Shown here: positions 1-4,624 of the stretch, one piece after another
Position numbering within the stretch: the stretch's first letter is position 1
How the letters are laid out: every line of letters begins with the position of its first letter
NCBI GenBank assembly: GCA_022562655.1
Contig: JADFOU010000125.1
Location: 1-6,187 of the forward strand
DNA length: 6,187 nucleotides
Direction: 5' to 3'
From: a candidate division TA06 bacterium
GTDB taxonomy: Bacteria; Hydrothermota; DG-26; E44-bin18; JADFOU01
The notes under the pieces: generated by a model
What the model saw: only the letters and a program-made list of their open reading frames with translations
Database searches by the model: none
What the model was told of the DNA's origin: nothing
Made by a program: the position numbers and the translations under genes

Positions 1-8
1 TTTCTGTC

Positions 9-69
9 ATGCTGAATTCGCCTGCCTGCCCTGTCTACCGGCAGGCAGGCGGCAGGCAGGTTTCAGCAT
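9..69. repeat. Nested palindromic intergenic repeat
   Basis: The outer arms atgctgaa (9-16) and ttcagcat (62-69) are perfect reverse complements. Inside them, cctgcctgcc (21-30) is the reverse complement of ggcaggcagg, which occurs twice, at 40-49 and 51-60. The left inner arm can therefore form two alternative hairpins. The outer piece resembles a short palindromic repeat I know from many environmental bacterial genomes, and the GC-rich core resembles a second, independent one, so one repeat seems inserted in another. It lies beyond the last gene of the operon and could stop transcription, but no T-run follows the stem on either strand, so it is not called a terminator. Confidence 0.75.
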
Positions 70-97
70 ATCATTTCCAATTACCAGTTACCCATAA

Positions 98-292
98 TCA
101 ATAACAACAACTCTCCTTATATCCACATCTCGGACAGATGGCATCCTTCCTCCCTGCCACCGCCACCATTTCCTGCCCACAGTTGGGGCAAGGCTGAACC
201 CAGCCCCATTCCTTTTGGCTATCCTTTTCAATATTGAAAAAAACCTTTCGCTCTCTGATCTCCTCTTTTTCTCTATCTTTCATTGCAGCCAC
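98..292 (-). CDS. Small zinc-ribbon protein downstream of selD
   Basis: This is a 64-residue protein with a charged N-terminal third (residues 1-20, rich in Lys/Glu/Arg) and a C-terminal zinc ribbon. The ribbon has CPNCG at about 35-39 and CPRCG at about 53-57, giving a Cx2C-x14-Cx2C pattern expected to bind one zinc. It ends in an adjacent Cys pair (ESCCY). No catalytic domain is visible, so an RNA-, DNA- or protein-binding role is only inference. The first codon is GTG at 292; ATG at 283 is an equally good start, with GGGTGG just upstream. It begins 54 bases after selD on the same strand and is probably co-transcribed with it. I do not recognise a named family. The paired CxxC motifs make a real gene likely. 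Confidence 0.7.
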   Translation of the reverse strand: MAAMKDREKEEIRERKVFFNIEKDSQKEWGWVQPCPNCGQEMVAVAGRKDAICPRCGYKESCCY

Positions 293-346
293 CCGAATCG
301 GGCGTTCTCTCTACGCCGTACTATACCAATTTCCAACAACCGATTT

Positions 347-1393
347 CTATTTTCCGTGTCGCTTCACCCGAATTCTCCCCCCCTCCCCAGAATCCATCCT
401 TCCAATGACAGCAGAGGCTAAAGTCCCTTCTTTTTGAAGGAGATCCAAAACCTCTTTCTCCTTTTCCTTCGAAACACTGATGAGCAATCCTCCTGAAGTC
501 TGAGCATCGGCTAAAATCAGTTTCTCTTCATCCTGGAATCCATCTTCCCATTCCACAAAATCAGTGGCGTGGTCAAAATTCGAACGAGTTCCACCTGGAA
601 CACAGCCATTCCGAATGAGGTCGAAAACACCATCCATCACTGGGACAGCCTCAAAGTCAATCTCAGCTTCCAAATGGCTTGCTGTAGTCATCTCGTGGAG
701 ATGACTCAGAAGTCCAAAACCGGTTACATCGGTCATCCCATTGACTAGACTTCTCTCTGAGAGTAGATGACCAACTTTATTCAGAGCGGTCATTGACCTC
801 ACCGCTTCTTCAACCTGATCAGGTGCTGCCTTTTCTCGTTTAATCGCCGTTGTAATCACCCCTGTTCCCAAAGGTTTTGTCAGAATGAGAAGATCCCCTT
901 CCTTCGCTGAGGCATTTGAAAGAACCTTCTTGGGATGGACGATTCCAGTCACAGAGAGTCCATAGATGGGTTCCTGTGCCCGGATCGAATGCCCACCTAC
1001 AAGAAGGGCTCCTGCCTCTTTCACCTTATCCGCTCCTCCCTTCAAAATCTCCAGAGCTACATCCGGAGTCACCTTATCCTCAGGGATTCCAACAATATTG
1101 AGGGCTGTCAAAGGGGTCCCCCCCATGGCATAGACATCTGAGAGGGCATTCGTCGCTGCAATCTGACCGTAGGTATAAGGATCATCCACAATCGGAGTAA
1201 AGAAGTCAACTGTCTGAACCAAGGCACGCTCCTCATCCAGTTGATAGACCGCCGCATCGTCGGAAGTATTAGATCCAATGAGGAGTCTCGGATCCTCCAC
1301 AGGAGAAAGTTTGGAAAGAATGTTTTCTAAATCCTTCGGTCCCAACTTTGACGCACAACCGGCACAACTGGAAAGAGAAGTGAGTTTAATCAT
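347..1393 (-). CDS. selD: Selenide, water dikinase (selenophosphate synthase)
   Basis: SelD makes selenophosphate, AMP and phosphate from selenide and ATP. Selenophosphate is the selenium donor for selenocysteine, selenouridine and the selenium of labile molybdenum hydroxylases. At 348 aa the length is normal (E. coli about 347). The catalytic loop SCAGCASK (residues 9-16) places Cys13 and Lys16 at the E. coli Cys17 and Lys20 positions. The catalytic residue is Cys encoded by TGT, not selenocysteine. Metal/ATP-binding acidic residues are in SDDAAVY (44-50), VDFFTP (62-67) and NALSDVYAMGG (82-92). The LVGGHS loop (131-136) and TDVTGFG (221-227) are also present. Two AIRS-type domains are complete. 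The start is supported by AAAGGA at 1401-1406, seven bases before ATG. Its position beside mocA, xdhC and yqeB relatives suggests service to a selenium-dependent molybdenum hydroxylase. Confidence 0.97.
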   Translation of the reverse strand: MIKLTSLSSCAGCASKLGPKDLENILSKLSPVEDPRLLIGSNTSDDAAVYQLDEERALVQTVDFFTPIVDDPYTYGQIAATNALSDVYAMGGTPLTALNIVGIPEDKVTPDVALEILKGGADKVKEAGALLVGGHSIRAQEPIYGLSVTGIVHPKKVLSNASAKEGDLLILTKPLGTGVITTAIKREKAAPDQVEEAVRSMTALNKVGHLLSERSLVNGMTDVTGFGLLSHLHEMTTASHLEAEIDFEAVPVMDGVFDLIRNGCVPGGTRSNFDHATDFVEWEDGFQDEEKLILADAQTSGGLLISVSKEKEKEVLDLLQKEGTLASAVIGRMDSGEGGRIRVKRHGK

Positions 1394-1395
1394 AG

Positions 1396-1416
1396 CATCA
1401 TCCTTTTGTTATGATG
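1396..1416 (-). promoter_or_regulatory. selD ribosome binding site in a small hairpin loop
   Basis: On the minus strand, arms CATCAT (1411-1416) and ATGATG (1396-1401) are reverse complements flanking a nine-base loop AACAAAAGG. The selD Shine-Dalgarno AAAGGA lies mostly in that loop. The TGA of the 54-codon ORF (1398-1400) lies in the 3' arm. Six A/T-rich pairs make a weak stem, so regulation by it is only a possibility. The ribosome binding site itself is convincing. Confidence 0.45.
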
Positions 1417-1562
1417 ACAAACTTTCTACCTTGCGAATTTTTCAACTGGATTAGAGTAAGCGGTGATTTGAAGATATGCTGTTTGAATAGTGTCCAACTC
1501 GGCAGACAGCGAACTGCACAGCAATCTTGATGTCTGAGGATCCATCTCCGAATCTGCTTCAT
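1398..1562 (-). CDS. Small ORF (54 aa) directly upstream of selD, unrecognised
   Basis: This is a 54-codon ORF whose TGA lies five bases before the selD ATG, inside the selD translation start region. That arrangement would allow translational coupling. The product is basic, with three Cys near the middle (DCCAVRC, about 13-19) and no known domain. Residues from about 22 on (SWTLFKQH) resemble SWILFKDH in the 64-codon ORF just upstream. About 11 of 21 aligned residues are identical, with the same spacing. The start has only a weak AAAGAG before ATG. It could instead be a decayed copy of the upstream ORF. A 39-codon ORF in another frame (ATG near 1542) overlaps it and is about as open, so the frame is uncertain. 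Confidence 0.3.
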   Translation of the reverse strand: MKQIRRWILRHQDCCAVRCLPSWTLFKQHIFKSPLTLIQLKNSQGRKFVIITKG

Positions 1563-1569
1563 ATGCTCT

Positions 1570-1764
1570 TTACTCTTTTAAGAAGAGAATCAACTGGCAT
1601 TTGTCTGTTGGATGTGAGGGACGCGGAACTTTCACCTGGATAAAGTTCTGAAACGATTTAACAACATGATCTTTGAACAAAATCCAACTCTGTTTCCGCA
1701 GAATGTCAGATCTCACCTCTCCCTTAGGCGCCATAATAATCGTTCGCTTTTTGCCTCTTTTCAT
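1570..1764 (-). CDS. Small basic ORF (64 aa), unrecognised, paralogue-like to 1398-1562
   Basis: This is a 64-codon ORF with a good ribosome binding site (AGAGGGAG, eight bases before ATG) and a very basic N-terminus (MKRGKKR). It contains SWILFKDH at about 27-34 and IQVK at about 42-45. Both are shared in order and spacing with the 54-codon ORF downstream, whose start lies seven bases after this stop. I recognise no family. It lies in the 466-base stretch between yqeB and selD, after two interspersed repeats. Either it is a real small gene of this operon or it is the less damaged half of a decayed tandem duplication. In a 36-base ungapped comparison of the two copies, mismatches fall mostly at third codon positions (8 of 16) and least at second (3). 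That mildly favours former coding in this frame. Confidence 0.4.
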   Translation of the reverse strand: MKRGKKRTIIMAPKGEVRSDILRKQSWILFKDHVVKSFQNFIQVKVPRPSHPTDKCQLILFLKE

Positions 1765-1808
1765 ATTTCTATCTCCCTCTTTGAATTTTTCTCATTCTCC
1801 TATTTCTT

Positions 1809-1834
1809 TCTGCGTCCTCTGCGTCTCTGCGGTG
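1809..1834. repeat. Interspersed repeat with CTGCG tandem units
   Basis: Three near-identical units stand in tandem on the plus strand: tctgcgtcc (1809-1817), tctgcgtc (1818-1825) and tctgcggtg (1826-1834). The sequence resembles a short repeat I know from many unrelated environmental genomes (CGCAGAGACGCAGAGG on the other strand). It lies between yqeB and the small ORFs and codes for nothing obvious. The family assignment is from memory. Confidence 0.6.
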
Positions 1835-1842
1835 TATATCCG

Positions 1843-1882
1843 TTTATCATTTTTCATTGCTAATTTTGCATTTTGCATTGAA
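1843..1882. repeat. AT-rich ATTTTGCA-type repeat forming the yqeB 3' end
   Basis: The stretch contains ttttgca twice in tandem (1864-1870 and 1871-1877), with related tttcattgc just to the left. It resembles a second widespread intergenic repeat type, which I recall often lying beside the CTGCG repeat as it does here. The last codons of the YqeB-family gene (encoding CKMQN and stop) fall inside it. Confidence 0.5.
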
Positions 1883-2693
1883 TAACTCCTCTCAACACCG
1901 CCTCCAAAACCCCACCAGCAATCGCATTCGCCTTGTCCGAGATCCGATATATATAACTTGAATCTCCTCTTGGATCAATATCTCCTACCTTCTGTCCCTC
2001 CTTAACTACTAATCCATTTTTCAGGAGTCCTCGGAGAACACCATCAACCTTTGCTGTGACAGACTCTCCATTCACCTGCCCGACTGCTGCTCCTTTCCCC
2101 ACATGTTCCCCAATCTCAAAGGTCGAATGAAAAGTCCCTTCGCAGACTGCTCGCAAAACCCGATCCTTAGTAGAGCCTCCGATTTCTCCGGGAATATGGG
2201 TATTCTCTTGAGCCGAACCCTTTATGATTACTCTGCCTAAGTCATGTCCCCTGGCGGTCTCAATGACAAAGTGAGCATCCTCCGGGGCTTGGAATCCAGG
2301 ACCCAGGACAATGACTACATCCGCCTGCCGACTATTTGTTCCCAAATTCCTCTTTGCCATTCTCCCATCGATCAAGATCTTTGGTTTCAATTCCGGAAGC
2401 GAGTTCCCTTCTGGATCTACCATAACGGGAACCTCTCTTTGTAATTTTCGGGACTCCATTGACTCCAAAGACTCAATCAACTGTTCCAAACTTTGACATA
2501 ACCTCCCCCTCACCTCCTCCACTTCCCACTTCCCTTCATAAACTACATTGGCAAAGGCAACGGTTCGCCTCACACAGGTAGGTTTCTCAGCCTCCAAAAC
2601 AACCACAGGGAATCCCGACAAAATGAGTTTACGGATTGCCCCTGATGCAAGTTCTCCTCCTCCTCTGAAAACCACAAGATTCTCAAATCTCAT
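1860..2693 (-). CDS. yqeB: YqeB/EF2563-family selenium-dependent molybdenum hydroxylase maturation protein
   Basis: This is a member of the family linked by genome co-occurrence to selenium-dependent molybdenum hydroxylases. Its exact reaction is not established, and maturation of the selenium-bearing molybdenum cofactor is the accepted proposal. The length is 277 aa, like the short EF2563 form rather than the longer E. coli YqeB. Visible landmarks are a Rossmann-like start VVFRGGGELASG (7-18), TCVRRTVAF (39-47), IDGRMAKRNLGTN (108-120), GPGFQAP (131-137) and VIETARGHDLGRVI (143-156). A C-terminal lipoyl/biotinyl-like barrel follows (about 192-242), then AIAGGVLEAVL (258-268). It starts 28 bases after xdhC. 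No strong Shine-Dalgarno is seen, only GTGAAG from the intervening repeat, so reinitiation is possible. The last five residues come from an AT-rich repeat. Confidence 0.9.
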   Translation of the reverse strand: MRFENLVVFRGGGELASGAIRKLILSGFPVVVLEAEKPTCVRRTVAFANVVYEGKWEVEEVRGRLCQSLEQLIESLESMESRKLQREVPVMVDPEGNSLPELKPKILIDGRMAKRNLGTNSRQADVVIVLGPGFQAPEDAHFVIETARGHDLGRVIIKGSAQENTHIPGEIGGSTKDRVLRAVCEGTFHSTFEIGEHVGKGAAVGQVNGESVTAKVDGVLRGLLKNGLVVKEGQKVGDIDPRGDSSYIYRISDKANAIAGGVLEAVLRGVIQCKMQN

Positions 2694-2700
2694 TTTTTTA

Positions 2701-2721
2701 CTTCACGCTTCGTGCTTCGCG
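2701..2721. repeat. CACGCTTCGTG repeat between xdhC and yqeB
   Basis: cttcacgcttcgtgctt (2701-2717) recurs exactly at 3526-3542, in the mocA/xdhC junction. CACG-CTT-CGTG inside it can form a tiny hairpin. It fills almost the whole 28-base spacer between the two genes and ends seven bases before the yqeB ATG, so it supplies the only purine-rich sequence that could act as a ribosome binding site. Confidence 0.75.
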
Positions 2722-3501
2722 CTATTTCATCTTATTCTTCACTTGAATCAATTCTGCCAAAATACTTACCGCCACTTCCCCCGGGCTCTTCCCTCCGATG
2801 GGAATCCCAATAGGCGTATGAATTCTCGCCAATGCCTCTTCTGGAATCCCCTTCTTTTTTAACTCTTTAAAAACCCTCTTCTTTCGACTCTCACTCCCCA
2901 ACATCCCTAAATAAGCCACTTTCTCCCTCGCATATCGTTCTATGAGAAGTTGATCCGTTTCAAAAGACCGTGAGGAAAGGACAACAAAAGTATGTTCATC
3001 CACTTGAGGAACTCCTTCTTCGTATTGGGCGTCCGTCAGGATCGTCCTCGAAACCTCAGGATGTCTTTCAGGACTCGCATAATCCTTTCGATCATCTATA
3101 ACAGTAATGTGAAAGACACCGGTCTCCGAAGCCAATCTCCCTAACATTCTCCCGATATGCCCTCCCCCAAAGATAAGGAGTTTGGGCATCGTCTGGTGGA
3201 CTTCGATGGCTACCGTCGCCTCCCCTCCACAGGGCATCTCTAAATCCTTCGGGGTGAGTTCATAGGTCTTCAAGAGCCTCTTCTCTCCATTGGCAAGAAG
3301 GGTGGCTCCATCCTCGATCACCTGTGCCTCAAAGCCACCTCCTCCAATCGTAAATTCATAAGACCGGTCCGGGAAGATAATCATCTTAGCATCCGGAGAC
3401 TGTGGGATCGAGCCTTTTGCATCCACAATCTCGGCAACCGCAAACCCCCTCCCCTCCTTCAAAAGCTCCACCACCCGATTATAAAATTCAATTTTTCTCA
3501 T
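2722..3501 (-). CDS. xdhC: XdhC-family molybdenum cofactor insertion/maturation protein
   Basis: XdhC-type proteins bind the molybdenum cofactor, help its final modification (sulfuration in the xanthine dehydrogenase case) and hand it to the hydroxylase. This 259-aa protein has both usual domains. The N-terminal XdhC/CoxI part has KGSIPQSPDAKM (29-40), IGGGGFE (52-58) and MPCGGEATVAIEV (89-101). The C-terminal Rossmann part has LLIFGGGHIG (108-117), TVIDDR (133-138), LGMLGSESRKK (198-208) and PIGIPIGGKSPGEVAVSILAE (230-250). Cys91 in the CGG motif is kept. The start has GGAG seven bases before ATG, at the end of a repeat. It lies between the mocA-like and yqeB genes on one strand with spacers under 30 bases. 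In this context the partner is probably a selenium-dependent hydroxylase, which is not in the window. Confidence 0.93.
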   Translation of the reverse strand: MRKIEFYNRVVELLKEGRGFAVAEIVDAKGSIPQSPDAKMIIFPDRSYEFTIGGGGFEAQVIEDGATLLANGEKRLLKTYELTPKDLEMPCGGEATVAIEVHQTMPKLLIFGGGHIGRMLGRLASETGVFHITVIDDRKDYASPERHPEVSRTILTDAQYEEGVPQVDEHTFVVLSSRSFETDQLLIERYAREKVAYLGMLGSESRKKRVFKELKKKGIPEEALARIHTPIGIPIGGKSPGEVAVSILAELIQVKNKMK

Positions 3502-3511
3502 ACTGCTTCTC

Positions 3512-3542
3512 CTTCACGCTTCTCGCTTCACGCTTCGTGCTT
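3512..3542. repeat. CACGCTTCGTG repeat spanning the mocA stop and the xdhC leader
   Basis: cttcacgctt occurs twice (3512-3521 and 3526-3535). The right part is identical over 17 bases to 2701-2717. Read on the minus strand, it encodes the last four residues and stop of the mocA-like gene (KHEA, TGA) and then runs into GAAGGAG, the xdhC ribosome binding site. Repeat and genes are therefore physically merged. Confidence 0.8.
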
Positions 3543-4184
3543 GAGTAGTTCCAGATAATCCTCATACGAATTCACATTCAACTGGCTTGTAGAATCCTTC
3601 AATACCAATTGATGCGCTTCATCAAAATACTTCTCCACAACTTTAAACCCACTCTTATCCCCTTCAATTCCAATTAACTCATCAAAAAGAAGCTGGGAAT
3701 AAACAATCGGGTTCCCCTTCTCCCCACTAATCATTTTGGTAGCCGCAGACCCTAGCCTGTGTCCCTTTAAAGGAAAGAAGAGCGGCTTATCTGGATTCTC
3801 CTCTACCGCCTGAATGAGTTGGTTGATTAACTCCACCGTCACCAGAGGCTGATCCCCTAAAAGAAACATTGCATGCTCAACTGGTTTCGGAACCGCCTCA
3901 AATCCACATCGCAGGGATGAGGCGCGACCTTTCAGGTAGTCCGGATTTTCAATAATATGAAGTCTCTTAGAAGGGGGCAAGGAATACAACGCCTTCCAGA
4001 TCATCTCCTTTTCATGACCAATCACCACCCAGACACTCTCTAATTCGGAAACCAGAGCCGTCTTGACCACCCCATTAAGAATCGTCTTCCCACGAAAAGG
4101 CATCAGGAGTTTATACATAGGCAATGAAAACCTCGTCCCCGGCCCTGCCGCTAGAATAATCCCCGGAATCCCCATCTCTTTCAT
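3528..4184 (-). CDS. mocA: MocA/YgfJ-type molybdopterin nucleotidyltransferase
   Basis: This is a MobA-like NTP transferase of the group that adds a nucleotide (CTP for MocA) to molybdopterin for hydroxylase-type enzymes; the YgfJ branch goes with selenium-dependent hydroxylases. The 218 aa are close to family length. The nucleotide-binding loop IILAAGPGTRF (9-19) is followed by MYKLL (23-27, Lys25 in the usual lysine position). Further motifs are GRASSLRCG (86-94), the metal-binding FLLGDQP (107-113), KGNPIVY (156-162) and GDKSG (175-179). The C-terminal motif is NVNSYEDY (203-210), where D-I-D-T-P-E-D is common in relatives, a mild deviation. ATG at 4184 follows GAGG by three bases; Met4 (4175) is a possible alternative close to the conserved IILAAG. 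The upstream stop TAG directly abuts this ATG. The final KHEA residues come from a repeat. Confidence 0.88.
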   Translation of the reverse strand: MKEMGIPGIILAAGPGTRFSLPMYKLLMPFRGKTILNGVVKTALVSELESVWVVIGHEKEMIWKALYSLPPSKRLHIIENPDYLKGRASSLRCGFEAVPKPVEHAMFLLGDQPLVTVELINQLIQAVEENPDKPLFFPLKGHRLGSAATKMISGEKGNPIVYSQLLFDELIGIEGDKSGFKVVEKYFDEAHQLVLKDSTSQLNVNSYEDYLELLKHEA

Positions 4185-4289
4185 CTACCTCAATCCCACC
4201 ACTCTCTTCGACTCGTCTTCAATTTCCTCTTTTGGAATTCTCTGAACGATTGTTGCCCTCTCTTTAAGTGATCTATTAAGATCACCCAC
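4185..4289 (-). pseudogene. Possible C-terminal remnant of a gene upstream of mocA
   Basis: An open frame of 34 codons (GTG at 4289) ends in TAG immediately before the mocA ATG, and its last codons carry the GAGG of the mocA start. The product is highly charged (…RIPKEEIEDESKR… at about 18-30) and looks like an ordinary protein tail. It has no recognisable fold. An in-frame TAA just upstream closes it. Stop-to-start abutment is typical of coupled operon genes, so this may be the surviving end of a lost SDMH-operon gene. It could equally be chance. It overlaps the end of the next ORF by eight bases in another frame. Confidence 0.3.
4268..4285. promoter_or_regulatory. Perfect inverted repeat GTGATCT-N4-AGATCAC
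   Basis: The seven-base arms at 4268-4274 and 4279-4285 are exact reverse complements around a four-base centre (atta). The site lies 84 bases before the mocA start. The minus strand just upstream reads TATACTATAAA (about 4291-4301), a possible -10 box, but no convincing -35 element is present. It may be an operator at the head of the SDMH operon, or a small RNA hairpin. It is not a terminator, because no T-run follows. Confidence 0.35.
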
Positions 4290-4551
4290 TTTTTATAGTA
4301 TACTCTCCAGTTTGTACGATATTTTTTGGAAGAAAAGATGAGAAGGTCTTAAGAATCTCAATTAAAAGATCTGTCTCTGACTGGTCAACTACATAATTTG
4401 CGATTGCCATATGGATGTAAGGATCATCAAGGACATATACAAGATGTCCCTGATTTTGTCTGAGGAATAATGTAAGGCATATTGCTACGGCCATCCAGAG
4501 TATCAACACAGAAGTAATACGATGCCAGTACCTTCTTGTTAGACTTAGCAT
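4282..4551 (-). pseudogene. Truncated N-terminus of a membrane glycosyltransferase-like protein
   Basis: The 89-codon ORF starts with a basic stretch and one membrane segment (about 12-30). LVYVLDDPYIHMAIA follows at 37-51, a pattern I associate with the start of large multi-pass membrane proteins of the polyprenyl-linked glycosyltransferase type, which run to several hundred residues. After about residue 51 the resemblance ends. The rest (52-89) is polar, without further membrane segments, and stops at TGA 4282-4284. The N-terminal Asp-Asp would be the usual catalytic/metal pair of such enzymes, but a working enzyme is not possible at this length. AAGAGAGAG precedes the start. It follows treT by 73 bases. 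Most likely it is a broken gene; a real small membrane protein is the alternative. Confidence 0.5.
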
Positions 4552-4624
4552 TACTCTCTCTTACCAACAACAGTGAGGAAAATATATGACAAGTTTACTT
4601 TTAGGAATGTAATACCTACTCAGT

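Noticed and set aside
98..100. Sec read-through of the TGA ending the zinc-ribbon gene
   Set aside because: Read-through would add only about ten residues of repeat-like sequence, and no plausible SECIS hairpin follows at the right distance.
292..302. cccgaatcggg palindrome over the zinc-ribbon gene start
   Set aside because: Five-base arms with a single-base centre are too short to claim a hairpin or operator.
215..437. Overlapping plus-strand ORFs near the selD 3' end
   Set aside because: They are antisense to the zinc-ribbon gene and the selD end. Two overlapping frames with low-complexity Ser/Pro/Phe content are typical of shadow ORFs.
1394..1859. tRNA-Sec (selC) or another structured RNA gene in the large gap before selD
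   Set aside because: I looked for a TTCGA-type T-loop, a long acceptor stem and a UCA anticodon on both strands and found none that fit together.
1666..1885. Plus-strand ORFs of 65 and 70 codons in the yqeB-selD gap
   Set aside because: They are Phe/Ser-rich translations running through the interspersed repeats, with overlapping frames and no ribosome binding site.
2548..2862. 104-codon plus-strand ORF across the xdhC/yqeB junction
   Set aside because: It is antisense to two well-supported genes, and the translation has no domain or sensible pattern. It exists because the opposite strand is C/T-rich.
3512..3542. CRISPR-like array
   Set aside because: There are only two partial copies about 800 bases apart plus an internal duplication. 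There are no regular spacers and no cas genes.
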